From positions 95,319 through 159,318 of the forward strand of contig RSEH01000090.1 in NCBI GenBank assembly GCA_006503475.1: DNA of 64,000 nt. The letters are read 5' to 3'. Below the pieces are notes generated by a model. That model ran no database searches, had not been told where the DNA came from, and saw nothing but the letters and a program-made list of their open reading frames with translations. Origin of the DNA: Stentor roeselii (lineage: Eukaryota > Ciliophora > Heterotrichea > Heterotrichida > Stentoridae). This document shows, one piece after another, positions 27,689 through 37,653 of the stretch. Both the position numbers and the translations under genes were made by a program. The first letter of the stretch is position 1. Every line of letters begins with the position of its first letter.

Positions 27689-28645
27689 CTATCCATTAAC
27701 CAAGTCCCAGTAAAAACTATTGAAAGTTTTTTTGATACAATCTGAGTTCTCCTGTAAAGCAGCGTAGTACCTCCACTCATAGTACTTCACCAGGTACTTC
27801 TCGTAGTCCTTCCATTTGCTGAGACATTTCGAGCTCTCTCGTAGGTCAGTGTGGCAAGTATGGATTTCATTAGAATCATACCATTTCTTCACCATCTCAA
27901 TGTACTCCTTGCCCAAATAGTCCCCTAAGAACGGTCTACAAAACCCTTTACCTTTCGAATTCAATCCACAGTCACAACTCGAGTAAAACTGCCAACCATA
28001 GCTTTCCCCTGGACAGTCCTCATTACTTTCACAAGAAGGGTCAAGATACCTCGGCTTTATCCCGTCAATACAAACGCCTTTGCCCCCAGGTCCTCCACAA
28101 TTCCCAGAATGACACAAAAGTGAATTATGGTCTTCACAGTTAAAAACCCATTCCTTGTTTTTTAAAGAAAAATAACGACGGCATTCGCCGTCGTCGGCCC
28201 TTGTCCAGAAATTACAGGCCATGTTGTTTTTGCATTCTGAGTCTCTGTTACAACGAGAGTATTCTTCTTTTTGTACCCAGCAGATTTTTTCTTGGTTGCA
28301 GTAAAGACCCACGTCACATTCGAATGAAGCTTCACAGGACTCAAGCCAGTGCTTTCCAACACATGTGCCTTTTTTGCAGTTTGGATAAAGACAGTCACGG
28401 TCCCTTGAACAAGCCTCGCCTGGAAAGCCTTTTTCTTCAGAAGGCGTCGGCTTTAAAATGCAAGTCGAGTTGCCCTGGGTGACCTTGGGGCAGTATTCTG
28501 AGTCTTCACAGGAAGAAACGTAGGCTGTGGAAGATTTGATGTAAAGGCAGGTGGATGGCTTGAATATCATTGAATTCGGCTTGCATTGGTAGTTTAAACA
28601 GATCTCTTCGACACTAGAAACAACAGAGATTAACAAAAAAAACAT
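27689..28645 (-). CDS. Secreted cysteine-rich protein
   Basis: 318 residues, ending TAG. A short hydrophobic N-terminus (MFFLLISVVSS) suggests a signal peptide. The rest has about 38 cysteines in repeated small modules of the form G-x-x-C-x-x-x-x-D-C-x-x-x-x-C-x-x-G-x-C (for example G-E-A-C-S-R-D-R-D-C and E-Y-S-R-C-N-R-D-S-E-C), a dickkopf/EB-module-like pattern common in ciliate secreted proteins. The C-terminal ~80 residues are Tyr/Trp/Lys-rich with few cysteines and no membrane helix. An extracellular or extrusome-content role is possible. The function is unknown. Confidence 0.8.
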   Translation of the reverse strand: MFFLLISVVSSVEEICLNYQCKPNSMIFKPSTCLYIKSSTAYVSSCEDSEYCPKVTQGNSTCILKPTPSEEKGFPGEACSRDRDCLYPNCKKGTCVGKHWLESCEASFECDVGLYCNQEKICWVQKEEYSRCNRDSECKNNMACNFWTRADDGECRRYFSLKNKEWVFNCEDHNSLLCHSGNCGGPGGKGVCIDGIKPRYLDPSCESNEDCPGESYGWQFYSSCDCGLNSKGKGFCRPFLGDYLGKEYIEMVKKWYDSNEIHTCHTDLRESSKCLSKWKDYEKYLVKYYEWRYYAALQENSDCIKKTFNSFYWDLVNG

Positions 28646-28679
28646 CTTTTTACTGAAGGTTTGGATTATTACTGGATAT

Positions 28680-31301
28680 TTAGTTGTAGAGTTTTTTGTG
28701 TTGCCAGTATTTTCGGTAGTAGTAACTTCCTCCGTTGAACTCGTAGGCTGGGTGGTTCTTGATTAACTCAGAGGATTCGCGATTTGATCTGGCGATTTCA
28801 GGCAATTGGACTTTAGGGTTTTCAGGTATTGATACTTGCATTTCTGAAATGTTTTCTTGGATTTTTTCTTCTGGTTGTGGAAGAATTGCATGGGGCTTTG
28901 TTTCTTGTTGTTTTAGAACTGGAGTGAAAGATTTTTTTGTTAATTTTCTGGCCTCTGTTCGGAAATTTAATCGTTTTTTAGGTTTTGGGTGGACTGCTTC
29001 GGAATTTGGGGAACTTTCGTTTTGGTTGGATTGGAACTTTGGGTGTTTTTTAGATCTGATTAACTTTTTTAGGGCTTTTGTTGGATTTTGATTTTCTATT
29101 GTGTATTTTCTGTTTAGTTCTTTGAATTTTTCCTCGTCTAGAAGGTTTTTCTTTAGTAGGAGCTCGGCATATCTTTTATGACCAGCTGATGAAGTGATTG
29201 GATTCATGGTATCATAGTCCTGCATAAAAGTAAGTGCGACATCTTCATATTTAACCTGTGAGTATTTCGTCCAAATACTCAAGTCCTTCTTCATGAAGCA
29301 GTCAGTGATCATTTCCAAAGGTAAAAAAGTGTACCCAAGCATGACTATCATCCATATAAAAGCCATTTCAGACTGATCTGGATTCAATGAAAGCATAAAG
29401 ACATAGTTCATAATTGAATACAATAATACTGCCCAAGGCAAGATATTCAGCATTGCCTTGGCCAGATCTCCAGAAAGTCTCTGAGGCCACGAATGTCTTC
29501 TAAGCAGAAGATACTTAAAAGTCCAGTATTCAAAAACAACTGCAATTATACCGAAAATATGGGAGACAGGGACTAAAGGTGCATAACAAAAGGCTAACAG
29601 AACAGTTTTATTTAGATTCGCGAATCTCTGGCCCATATCAACTGAAGGATTTTCTATTAAAATATTAGCATCGTGTTGGCTTATGTACTCTGTTTTCTTT
29701 ACTTTTCTTATTCGATACTTATGCAAGCAGACCACAGGACTCAAGTAATAAACAAGTGGAGTGACAATTGCATTTGAAATCAAAATATAAGTTATGTCGT
29801 AGACTAGTCCTCCTCTGGTAAACCAGTCTTTTTCCCAGTCATAGTTTACTATAAGCGCGATCAATGCACTATTGAAAAACATTGCAAGGGTCAGTTTGGT
29901 TGAAACTGAAATATTGTAAGCAGTCAAAGTGTGAGGCTTTTCGAATGAAGTGAAGTAACGAATTAGTCGAGATAATATAAAGTTGATGATCACAATTATG
30001 ATTGAAGGCCATATAGATAAAATCCTAAGTTTCCAAGAGTCATTCTGACTATTATTATCACTATCCTCTTTTTCTTGTTTTCCCAAAATTTTCATTCCAT
30101 AAATCATTCCAAAAGTGATAGAAATAGCAAAAGCAGTAGCCAAATAAGTTTTCAATAAATTAAAAGCCCTTCCCTTGAAATCAACTTCTAAATTTTCCCA
30201 AAAAATATCATTAGGTTCATTTGCAATCCAAGCAATAATCGATTCAGGTTTAAACTTCTGCTTACTTCTCGTAACAATTCCAAAAATCGACTTAAAAGTA
30301 TTCCTCCAAACACGAAAAGCCCATTGTTTTCCAAATTTCATCTCAACAGCCCTCGCATCTTCCTGAGTATCAAAAGTGACAAAAGCCTGCCCAGTGAGTA
30401 AATTTCTTCCAATGCCTGCCGGAAGTTCAAGTTCAAATTTTCTGATTTGCTCTTCAATACTTTTCATTTCCATTTGAATTTCTCCCTTATTCCTCATTTT
30501 TTTCACACAAATTCCTTGAGTAGGGTTTTTTCCAATTTCTAAAGAAGTAAGAGTCTCCGCCAAATCTTCTAATCTTTTAATTTTTTCAACATATTCCTTG
30601 ATTTTATAAGCAAAAACAACTTTCACAATTTTTGCAGGTTTTTTATCGACTCTTCCTGATTGTTCAAAAAAATTCTGAACTTCTTCTTCATTCACATCAA
30701 GACCGAGTCCATAGGCGTGGACTGTGTAGTCCTTTGCAGTGATTGCCGTGATGTCCAAACTTCTGTCCTTTGAGTCAATCCACCTGCAGCTGACATGATA
30801 AATAAAAATCAGCAGAATCATGAAAACGACATGAAGAACGCTTTGCCAAAATGGAAAAATTGATTCAGAATCGCCCTGATTTCCCAAAGAAATTTTAATG
30901 ACCCAGGAGTCTTTATCTGCTTTCCAGTCTTTTGATCTGTCGGCTTTGATGTTGCCGATTATGCAAGGAATTGATACTAGAAAAGATCCTAATGTGAATA
31001 TTAGCAGGATTATCTTGGAAAACTCGAAAAATAAAGGAAATCCTGAACCGAGTTCTGATATTTCTTGCATTTTGCATGATAGAGGAAATTCCTCAGCTTC
31101 TATTGGAAATCCACAACATTTGCACTTGTCGCAGTTTGGGTCTTTCATCGCTTTTCCTACTTGACGCACGAGATGCGCTCGTCGGTGACGGTCGGCTTCG
31201 AGGAAGTCAGCTTTTTGGTATGGGTCGTAGTCTTCTTGTTGAACTTGACGAAGAAGAGTGCTTTCAGGGTCTTTATTGTCGTTATAGACCTTGCTGATCA
31301 T
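28680..31301 (-). CDS. OSCA/CSC1/TMEM63-like cation channel
   Basis: 873 residues with about ten membrane helices: two near residues 95-160, then a cluster from ~385 to ~680. Between them is a cytosolic domain with an RRM-like fold: V-H-A-Y-G-L-G-L-D, then G-Q-A-F-V-T-F-D-T-Q-E-D-A, then N-E-P-N-D-I-F-W-E-N-L. The last motif (E-P-x-D-x-x-W-x-N-L) is characteristic of the OSCA/CSC1/TMEM63 family of mechanically or osmotically gated cation channels, related to TMEM16. The C-terminal ~170 residues are polar and disordered. Ciliates have many such genes; mechanosensation or osmoregulation is inferred. Single exon, TAA. Confidence 0.85.
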   Translation of the reverse strand: MISKVYNDNKDPESTLLRQVQQEDYDPYQKADFLEADRHRRAHLVRQVGKAMKDPNCDKCKCCGFPIEAEEFPLSCKMQEISELGSGFPLFFEFSKIILLIFTLGSFLVSIPCIIGNIKADRSKDWKADKDSWVIKISLGNQGDSESIFPFWQSVLHVVFMILLIFIYHVSCRWIDSKDRSLDITAITAKDYTVHAYGLGLDVNEEEVQNFFEQSGRVDKKPAKIVKVVFAYKIKEYVEKIKRLEDLAETLTSLEIGKNPTQGICVKKMRNKGEIQMEMKSIEEQIRKFELELPAGIGRNLLTGQAFVTFDTQEDARAVEMKFGKQWAFRVWRNTFKSIFGIVTRSKQKFKPESIIAWIANEPNDIFWENLEVDFKGRAFNLLKTYLATAFAISITFGMIYGMKILGKQEKEDSDNNSQNDSWKLRILSIWPSIIIVIINFILSRLIRYFTSFEKPHTLTAYNISVSTKLTLAMFFNSALIALIVNYDWEKDWFTRGGLVYDITYILISNAIVTPLVYYLSPVVCLHKYRIRKVKKTEYISQHDANILIENPSVDMGQRFANLNKTVLLAFCYAPLVPVSHIFGIIAVVFEYWTFKYLLLRRHSWPQRLSGDLAKAMLNILPWAVLLYSIMNYVFMLSLNPDQSEMAFIWMIVMLGYTFLPLEMITDCFMKKDLSIWTKYSQVKYEDVALTFMQDYDTMNPITSSAGHKRYAELLLKKNLLDEEKFKELNRKYTIENQNPTKALKKLIRSKKHPKFQSNQNESSPNSEAVHPKPKKRLNFRTEARKLTKKSFTPVLKQQETKPHAILPQPEEKIQENISEMQVSIPENPKVQLPEIARSNRESSELIKNHPAYEFNGGSYYYRKYWQHKKLYN

Positions 31302-31336
31302 TTAATAATTGAAATTGATTAATAATTAGATTTGTT

Positions 31337-32647
31337 ATGATATCTTTGCAATCATTCAGCACTACTAATGTCTCCCCAGCAGGTAGCCGAAAGCCATCAA
31401 GATCATCAATCGACCTGTTAAACTCTAAAATAAAATTCCTCGTCAAGGACAATTCCCACGATTTCGAAATATTCGAATTTTTCACAAAGTTGAAATCATC
31501 TCATTTTTCAATCCCAGCAACTTTACTAGAACTCGAAAGAAACGAGATATTTTTCCTAAGTTCTCCAAATGGAACCCTTCAGACTTATTCAAAAAAGTAA
31601 TAAAAATTCAGTCCAGCTTTAAAATTTTTCCAATCAACGAAAAATCCAAGAGTAAGTCCAAAGTTCATTCATTTCACATCTTCTGGAGTTGACATTTTTT
31701 TTAATGAAAAAGAAGCAATTCGAAGCTGGAACTCGCATCACGGCTCGAAACATCGAATGCAGCGATTTTTGACTTGCGAAAACAACCTGCCTTCTAAACT
31801 TCGGGTTTATTGGCGAGCAAATAAGCCGGTTAAGTCATTTTTAGTGAAAAAAACAGAGCCTTTTCCGACCTTTGCAGAAAAATCTCGAAGTGCGAGGCAC
31901 AGCATGTCTCAGAGTCACCTTCACAAACTAAGCGAATTTCCTTATGCAGGTCAAATTTTTAAGTCTTCTTTTAACTCGTTTTTACCCCATCGGCCTTTGA
32001 TTCAGTCAAAAAAAGAGGAAATTGGAAAGTCTTTAAAGGAAAATTCTTTTGATTTGAGCAGGTTTTTAACGAAGTTCAGCACCCAAGACTCAGAAATCGA
32101 GGAAATTGAAAATGTGGGTGAAGTGATGGTCATGGTTGAGGAGTTTGTCAAGGTTTTCAAGGAAAAATGGGAGAAAAAGGACAAAAAAACACTTTCTGAA
32201 GCTTTAATTGACTTTATGTGTGAGGACCAACAGTGGTTTCTGATAAAAGTCAAGTTCTTTAAAATGGACTATCTGCCCAGCAAGGTCATTAAAGACCCTC
32301 TGCTTAGTCCTCAACTTTTAAGGAGAAGTATTGTCAACCCTGAGCTTATTGACATGATTTTTAATGGATCCACTGGAAAAAAATTCAAATTTGCAGGGTT
32401 GACTCAGGGAAATTTAATGCAAAGGCTGAATAAGATTGAAAGTAAAAGCAAGTTAATGAAAAGCTCTGGACTTAGATATATTGATATGAAAGGAATACTG
32501 GAAAGCAATATTAGGAATTATGAAAGACAGTCACCTTGTGTTCTTAATTTTCCTCAGAGTTTTAATCGAGGGGCAGTTTATTCTGTTGATGAGGCACTTA
32601 GGAAATATGATGAGTTTAGGAAGAATTTGAAATCTAGCTTTAAGTGA
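31337..32647 (+). CDS. Hypothetical protein, 431 residues, one intron
   Basis: The 15-nt intron GTAATAAAAATTCAG (31597-31611) joins an 87-codon first exon to the second; unspliced, the frame ends in TAA within the intron. The product is basic, with a folded-looking first third (I-K-F-L-V-K-D-N-S, then S-P-K-F-I-H-F-T-S-S-G-V-D-I-F), a Ser-rich middle, an acidic helix (~245-280) and a basic C-terminus. No family is recognised. It ends in TGA, 7 bp from the stop of the convergent coiled-coil gene, and starts 35 bp from the divergent channel gene. Confidence 0.85.
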
Positions 32648-32654
32648 TTGTAGA

Positions 32655-33371
32655 TTAATTTATGGAAAGAGGCTTTGATGGAATGTGGCTTCTCATTGAC
32701 TCGAAGTCTGCCTGGATTCTTTGGTGAATGATCTGAGTATTCTGAAGTTTTCTAATAATTTCAGTCTCCTGTGACTCAAGTTCTAAAATCTTACTTTGAA
32801 TTTTATTCCTTTTATCAAGTTCTTCACGTATTTTTCCCAAATAATGTTCTCTAAACTGATTAAGTCTAAAGTCTCTATACTGCTGTTTCCTTATCGAACT
32901 TTTAATTTTCTCAACCTTTACACTAGAAGACCTTTTTTTATTCTCCCTTTCATAATCTTGTTCATTTTTTACCTTCATCCCCAAAATATCTCCTTTCAAC
33001 TGCCTAACTTCCATATAAGCTTCTTTTTTCGATCTTTTCAAATTTTCTCTACTAATAATTTGATTATTGAACATATTTTCCTTCAGCTTCTGAATTTTTT
33101 GGTGATTTTCAAGTCTTTGTTTTTCAAAAAAACACAAAGCTTGACTAAATTTTCGATTTTGATCGATTTTCAGTTTACGAGCCTCTTGAATGACGTTTTT
33201 CATTTTTTGAGTCTTTTTGATTTGGTTCCAAGTTTTATGTTCTTCCTGCTGAAGGAACTTGAGTCGATTTTGAAGCAAGATTGAGTCTTGTTCGAAGTCT
33301 TTTCTGTCTTTTTTCACTTCACTTAAAGTCCTTTGAACTGAAAATCCAGATGAAGGAGGTTCATAAGACAT
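32655..33371 (-). CDS. Coiled-coil protein, 238 residues (paralogue of 20337-21038)
   Basis: A charged, almost fully helical protein with a short Ser/Pro N-terminus. The C-terminal helix has E-I-I-R-K-L-Q-N-T-Q-I-I-H-Q-R, matching E-L-I-Q-K-L-Q-N-T-Q-L-L-Q-K-T of the 233-residue protein 12 kb away. Both genes are on the minus strand, are of similar size, and sit within 14 bp of a convergent neighbour. A duplicated structural family is inferred; identity outside the shared motif is low. Single exon, TAA. Confidence 0.85.
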   Translation of the reverse strand: MSYEPPSSGFSVQRTLSEVKKDRKDFEQDSILLQNRLKFLQQEEHKTWNQIKKTQKMKNVIQEARKLKIDQNRKFSQALCFFEKQRLENHQKIQKLKENMFNNQIISRENLKRSKKEAYMEVRQLKGDILGMKVKNEQDYERENKKRSSSVKVEKIKSSIRKQQYRDFRLNQFREHYLGKIREELDKRNKIQSKILELESQETEIIRKLQNTQIIHQRIQADFESMRSHIPSKPLSIN

Positions 33372-33441
33372 AATAATTATTTGAAAAGGACTGAAGAAGA
33401 TATCGAAAAAAATTCAAAGAATTTAGAAACATTGTGATCAA

Positions 33442-33897
33442 TTAGTGCTTAATTAAATATTGAGAATCAGAGATCTTATCAGTTATACTAGGACTTCTCA
33501 AAAGGTGCCTGAATAACAAATTCTTCTTTTGAGGAGTGACACTGTGACAAGCAAGTCGTTTCTTAAAGCTTTTCCCTTTCTGAGTGCAAATTCCTTCAAT
33601 TTCCTTTTTATAAACCCTCTTCAAAACTACTTGAGTCTCTTCTTTCTTTAAAGTCAAGTCATGCTGATAAGGGTTAGTCCAGCTTTGAAACTTGTTCCTC
33701 ACCCTTTTCATTAAATTGACTTTAGAATCTTCTAAAACTAGCGCCGGAAGTTTTTTCTTGCACCTGGGGTACATTTCTAAATAAGGAAAAACGATTTTTC
33801 TAAATTTCACGACATCGCTTTCCTGGTTTCTGATGTCCCGAATGATTGTTTTTAAGTCAAGCTTCATCATTATAATAATTCCAAGATCTTGTTCCAT
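33442..33897 (-). CDS. Hypothetical basic protein, 151 residues
   Basis: ATG 33897-33895, TAA end. Lys/Arg-rich with no signal peptide, membrane segment or known motif. The N-terminal third is helical (L-K-T-I-I-R-D-I-R-N-Q-E-S-D-V-V-K-F-R-K) and the rest looks disordered and basic. Its start lies 15 bp from the divergent NEK kinase start, so the two probably share a promoter region. Function unknown. The codon composition is like its neighbours. Confidence 0.7.
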   Translation of the reverse strand: MEQDLGIIIMMKLDLKTIIRDIRNQESDVVKFRKIVFPYLEMYPRCKKKLPALVLEDSKVNLMKRVRNKFQSWTNPYQHDLTLKKEETQVVLKRVYKKEIEGICTQKGKSFKKRLACHSVTPQKKNLLFRHLLRSPSITDKISDSQYLIKH

Positions 33898-33912
33898 TCA
33901 TAATAATCGTTA

Positions 33913-35217
33913 ATGAGCAAATACCAAAAAGTCTCTGTACTTGGAAAGGGTCGATATGGGAAGGTTTGTTTGGTTGAAGATGAAATGGGACAGCTTTATG
34001 CTATGAAAAGGATCAGCTATGAAAGTAGTCAGCAAATTCCGTCAGAAGCTGAAGTCTTACAGTCACTTGACCATCCTTATATTGTCCAGTATCATGATAG
34101 CTTTATTAGTGAAGGATTTTTGTATATTGTCACTGACTACTCTGAAGGGGGTGACCTAGCAGGCCGTATCCGAAACGCGCGAGAGCAAAAATTTTACTTC
34201 TCTGAAAAGCAGATCTGGAAGTGGTTCGGTCAATTAGTAGAAGCCTTAACCTACATGCACGGAAAGCACATAATCCACCGCGACTTAAAGCCAAGCAACA
34301 TCTTCCTAACAAAAGACGGTGCCCTTCAAATCGGCGATTTCGGTTTTTCGAAGATCCTAGACCACAGCGAAGAAATGACGAGTTCCCGAGTAGGGACTCC
34401 CTACTACCTCGCTCCAGAGATCTGCAACGGAACATCATACGACACAAGAGCAGATGCCTGGAGTTTAGGTTGCATTATTCACGAGCTTGCGACATTAAAT
34501 CGTTTATTCGAGTCAGATAGTTTATCAGGAGTGATGATGAGCATATTAAATAAACCTATCGAGTCAATTCCTAGAGTTTCTCCTCAAATGAACTCAGTCA
34601 TTTCAAGACTTTTACAACGTGACCCGGCACTTCGCTTGAGTGTCGTCGAGCTTTCAAGTGACCCGGATTTTGTGAGTCTTGCGGCACCGCCAGTGAGAAG
34701 AAGTCGTCGAGATACGCGAGAAATCATGATAAATATTCCAACACCAACCCATACGGACCATCCTTATTCGGCCAAAGGGCCGGTGAAGCCTTGCACCCCG
34801 ATGATCAGTGATTTGAAAACGACTCCACATATCGAGCAAGTAGGAAATTTAAAGCAAGAAACAGCGAGTACTGTTAAATCTTCAAATCGACATTTCACGT
34901 TTTCTGAAAGTCTTTTGAAAAAATGTCCTAATTCTCCGATTAGGCCGATGTTGATTGGAGATTTTATTAGACTGAAGTTAGGAGATGAGACGTTTAATCG
35001 CGTTAAGAATGTTATTAATAATGCGAAGGACCCTGCAAAACTGTTGCAGGAAGAACCTTGGATTATTATTGATCTTTGTGGAGAACAGAATCTCAGCATC
35101 ATTGATGTGGGAATCGCTTATAATGCGTTTAATGCAAATAAAGTTACCTATCCACCAACTAGTACTCATAAGAAAAGTGAAAGAACTTTCCAGGTGAGTC
35201 ATGTTAAACCGAATTAA
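33913..35217 (+). CDS. NIMA-related (NEK) protein kinase
   Basis: 434 residues, kinase domain ~5-260. G-K-G-R-Y-G-K-V loop, Y-A-M-K-R-I lysine, D-Y-S-E-G-G-D-L hinge (the NEK-typical Y-x-x-G-G-D-L), H-R-D-L-K-P-S-N, G-D-F-G-F-S-K, and V-G-T-P-Y-Y-L-A-P-E. The motifs are complete, so it should be active. The C-terminal 170 residues are disordered, then a short helical domain (M-L-I-G-D-F-I-R-L-K-L-G-D-E-T-F) shared with other ciliate NEKs. NEKs are greatly expanded in ciliates and act on ciliary length and basal bodies. Single exon, TAA, 9 bp before the next gene on the same strand. Confidence 0.95.
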   Translation: MSKYQKVSVLGKGRYGKVCLVEDEMGQLYAMKRISYESSQQIPSEAEVLQSLDHPYIVQYHDSFISEGFLYIVTDYSEGGDLAGRIRNAREQKFYFSEKQIWKWFGQLVEALTYMHGKHIIHRDLKPSNIFLTKDGALQIGDFGFSKILDHSEEMTSSRVGTPYYLAPEICNGTSYDTRADAWSLGCIIHELATLNRLFESDSLSGVMMSILNKPIESIPRVSPQMNSVISRLLQRDPALRLSVVELSSDPDFVSLAAPPVRRSRRDTREIMINIPTPTHTDHPYSAKGPVKPCTPMISDLKTTPHIEQVGNLKQETASTVKSSNRHFTFSESLLKKCPNSPIRPMLIGDFIRLKLGDETFNRVKNVINNAKDPAKLLQEEPWIIIDLCGEQNLSIIDVGIAYNAFNANKVTYPPTSTHKKSERTFQVSHVKPN

Positions 35218-35226
35218 TGTAGATAA

Positions 35227-35820
35227 ATGGAAAGAAAGATCGAAAAACAACTTAATAGAATCGCTTTTATGGTTGGAGTTCCGGGCTTGTTGAAAGATGA
35301 GAGGAAAAGTGTGGAGGTACTTAGAAGTATTTTCATGCAAGCGGAAAAAATGGATTTTGTGATTTTGACGAGTGTTAAGAGGAAGGTTTGTGTTGTTTGT
35401 GATTGTTTGGAAAGGAATGAAGATGAGAGGAAATTGGATTGTGGACATTTTGTGTGTTCTTTTGATTGTTTGGCTGAAATGGTTAATACGCAGAACTTAA
35501 GTCAGCCGAAACTCACTTGCCCTTTAAAATCCTGCGAAATTTCAACTCCCAAATCAAAACTAATCAATTCCCCAGAGGAAGAGCAATCCCTCTCAGATCT
35601 TCTAATCCTCTGCCAATTATGCAACCAAGGTTATCAAATAACCACCACCTTAAAGCTTCCCTGCAGTCATCGTTTCTGTTCATTCTGTCTAATAACGATG
35701 CTCTTCAACGAAGACCCATTTTTCCAAAACAAATGCCTGAGCTGCTTCTCAGAAATTCCCATCACATTAAAACTTAAACTGAAATCGATAATAGAACTCC
35801 AAGCCTTAAATCAAAATTAA
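35227..35820 (+). CDS. Double RING-like zinc-finger protein
   Basis: 197 residues with two Cys/His clusters. The first (~54-100) is C-V-V-C then L-D-C-G-H-F-V-C then C-P-L-K-S-C. The second (~135-180) is C-Q-L-C then L-P-C-S-H-R-F-C-S-F-C then C-L-S-C. Both fit RING-type zinc ligation, and the arrangement of two clusters separated by ~35 residues recalls RBR or tandem-RING E3 ligases, although no IBR is seen. It follows the NEK gene by 9 bp on the same strand and ends 7 bp from the convergent gene. An E3 function is inferred from the fold only. Confidence 0.75.
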   Translation: MERKIEKQLNRIAFMVGVPGLLKDERKSVEVLRSIFMQAEKMDFVILTSVKRKVCVVCDCLERNEDERKLDCGHFVCSFDCLAEMVNTQNLSQPKLTCPLKSCEISTPKSKLINSPEEEQSLSDLLILCQLCNQGYQITTTLKLPCSHRFCSFCLITMLFNEDPFFQNKCLSCFSEIPITLKLKLKSIIELQALNQN

Positions 35821-35827
35821 CTCTTGA

Positions 35828-36364
35828 TTAAATAATTTCTTCACTATCAGCATGTTCACTTTCTTTACCATCTTCCCACATTCCAGGGATTTCCGAGTCT
35901 TCAAGACTTTCAACATCTTCCTTTCCTTCACTTTTATCAGGGTCTTCACTGTCATCTTGGTTTAAAAACAAGAGAGGGTCAGTCTTGTCCTTTGAATGTT
36001 TCACTTTTTTTTTAAGCTCTTCAGGGAAAAAGGAAGGTCTTTGCTTTATCAGACTTTGAACGAATTCATTTGCGCATTTTTCTGACTGGTCAAGTAAAAT
36101 GTGAGAATCGCTGCTTTTTTTAAAGAGCTGGTAATAAGGAGAGTTCAAAGCGCGTGATAGAAAAGCTCGGCTGTAGCCTATTAGCTCTTGTTGGTCTTCG
36201 GTGAACTCTGGGTATCGAGTTATTAGCTTTTGTTGCTAGGTAAAAAGTACTGGGTAGAGAAGAGGAGTTTCTTGGCTTCCGTAATCGAGGTTACCCATCT
36301 CGGCTTTTACGTTTCGGATAAAAGATGCTACTGCTGATCTGGTCTTTCGTTTGCGTTTTGACAT
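35828..36364 (-). CDS. Hypothetical nuclear-type protein with acidic tail, 173 residues, one intron
   Basis: ATG 36364-36362 and a 15-nt intron GTACTTTTTACCTAG (complement 36236-36250) give MSKRKRKTRSAVASFIRNVK..., then Y-P-Q-Q-K-L-I-T-R-Y-P-E-F. Without splicing the frame ends at the intron's TAG. The basic N-terminus looks like a nuclear localisation signal. The middle is helical (Q-E-L-I-G-Y-S-R-A-F-L-S-R-A-L). The last 60 residues are Asp/Glu/Ser-rich. The basic-helical-acidic layout suits a chromatin or RNA polymerase accessory protein, but no family is recognised. Confidence 0.8.
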
Positions 36365-36509
36365 TTCTAGAGGAAGATTATTGGAAGGGTTGTGGAGGAT
36401 GGAATTTGGTTTGAGAGGTTTTTGGAAGATTATTTTTAGAGTTTGAGAGTTTATTGAAAATTTTGATAGGTTTTAGGGTTTTTTGAAAGATATTATTTAA
36501 ATAGAAGAT

Positions 36510-36881
36510 TTATATTTTAACACCTTCATTTCGAGTCGCTAGGTAATAAAAGTGTTCTTTATATTCTTCCTTGGCTATTTCCTTCAGATACCTCTTTTTA
36601 GATCTTTTATATTTAACCTCCATGTCTCGTTGGTATCTGTATGTAAAAGTATGCATTCTGTCATATTGAGCGAATTTTTTACCTGGCATCAAAGAACCAA
36701 AACCTTCTTGATTAAGTTTTCTTCTACTTGGTTCAAAGTAACCATGCCAATTAGTTTCATGATCACAGTGATTTGGATAGTAAGATTTGCAGATTCCTTT
36801 ACAGAGACCACAAGAATTATTGCAAAAGCATCTTTTAATACTGTTATTCGAGTAAACTCCGAATCTTTTTTTTCGTCTCAT
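36510..36881 (-). CDS. Small Cys-rich hypothetical protein, 123 residues
   Basis: ATG 36881-36879, TAA. The N-terminal ~40 residues contain C-F-C-N-N-S-C-G-L-C-K-G-I-C and a further C-D-H-E, a possible zinc cluster. The rest is Lys/Tyr-rich (K-Y-K-R-S-K-K-R-Y-L-K-E-I-A-K). No membrane helix or signal peptide and no family recognised. It stands alone, with 145 bp to the next minus-strand gene. The codon usage is AT-rich like its neighbours. Confidence 0.65.
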   Translation of the reverse strand: MRRKKRFGVYSNNSIKRCFCNNSCGLCKGICKSYYPNHCDHETNWHGYFEPSRRKLNQEGFGSLMPGKKFAQYDRMHTFTYRYQRDMEVKYKRSKKRYLKEIAKEEYKEHFYYLATRNEGVKI

Positions 36882-37653
36882 TATTATCAGACATGATTGC
36901 TTAAATAAATTTTAATTAATTAGAAAATTTTTCATGTTTTCAGATTAATCCTTCAAATTCTTTCGCACTTTCTTTATTGGAGTTCTTGTAACTTAAGGAT
37001 TTATCTTCACTATTTTCACACTCACAATTTTTGTCTTTTTCGAAACCTCTTCTAATGATAAATGCCATGTTACAAGATTATTAGCAAGTATATCAGAATA
37101 AACAGTGGTCATATTGATATAGTTTCTTTTTTGAAGATTTCATCGAAAAGTCTTAATAATTTCTAATAAAGTATTTTCTGATTATTTTGAGTAATCTCTT
37201 AATCTTTTATTTCAACTACATGAGAAATTTTTATCTTCCTATAAGAATCAATTAAAATTACTCTCTATCTCTTTAAACTCATAATCAATCAGTCTAATCA
37301 CTGCAAGTAAAAGACAATCCCATCTAAATTTCGCAAATCCTTCAAGGTTGATCATAAATCCACCTTATACCAATCTAAGAATAAATCAAAACCCTATCCC
37401 CTCATCAACTCCTATGAATTCAGAACAACCCAAACTTTCGAAAAACCATAATTTAGTAATTTTAAAAATCCTTAATTTCCTCATAATTGCAGATCAGATC
37501 TCACTCCAAATAAAACCTGATCAATTCATCAAATCTTAAAAATTTAAACAATTTCCCATTCCCGAAGCTCTTTTCTCTCCAATCAATAACACAAATAAAC
37601 CAGCCATAATAAATTTCAGTCTCAATATTCTTCTTCTAATCAGATTCTTAAAA
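36882..37653. other. Intergenic region with one doubtful microORF
   Basis: 772 bases before the K+ channel gene. The right half (about 37260-37653) is an A/C-rich, G-poor 5' flank. The left half holds a 42-codon minus-strand ORF (36940-37068). Nothing else is recognised. Confidence 0.5.
36940..37068 (-). CDS. Candidate microprotein, 42 codons
   Basis: ATG 37068-37066, TGA 36942-36940 (MAFIIRRGFEKDKNCECENS...). It is charged and hydrophilic with a C-E-C pair. Support is only that the frame is open and its composition resembles local proteins. It ends 58 bp before the ATG of the 123-residue gene on the same strand, so it could also be a first exon of that gene, but no GT...AG intron of 15 nt joins them. 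Confidence 0.25.
   Translation of the reverse strand: MAFIIRRGFEKDKNCECENSEDKSLSYKNSNKESAKEFEGLI

Noticed and set aside
37348-37539. 63-codon plus-strand ORF before the K+ channel
   Set aside because: It starts with TTG, lies in the A/C-rich G-poor 5' flank where stop-free frames are more common, and has no protein-like pattern.
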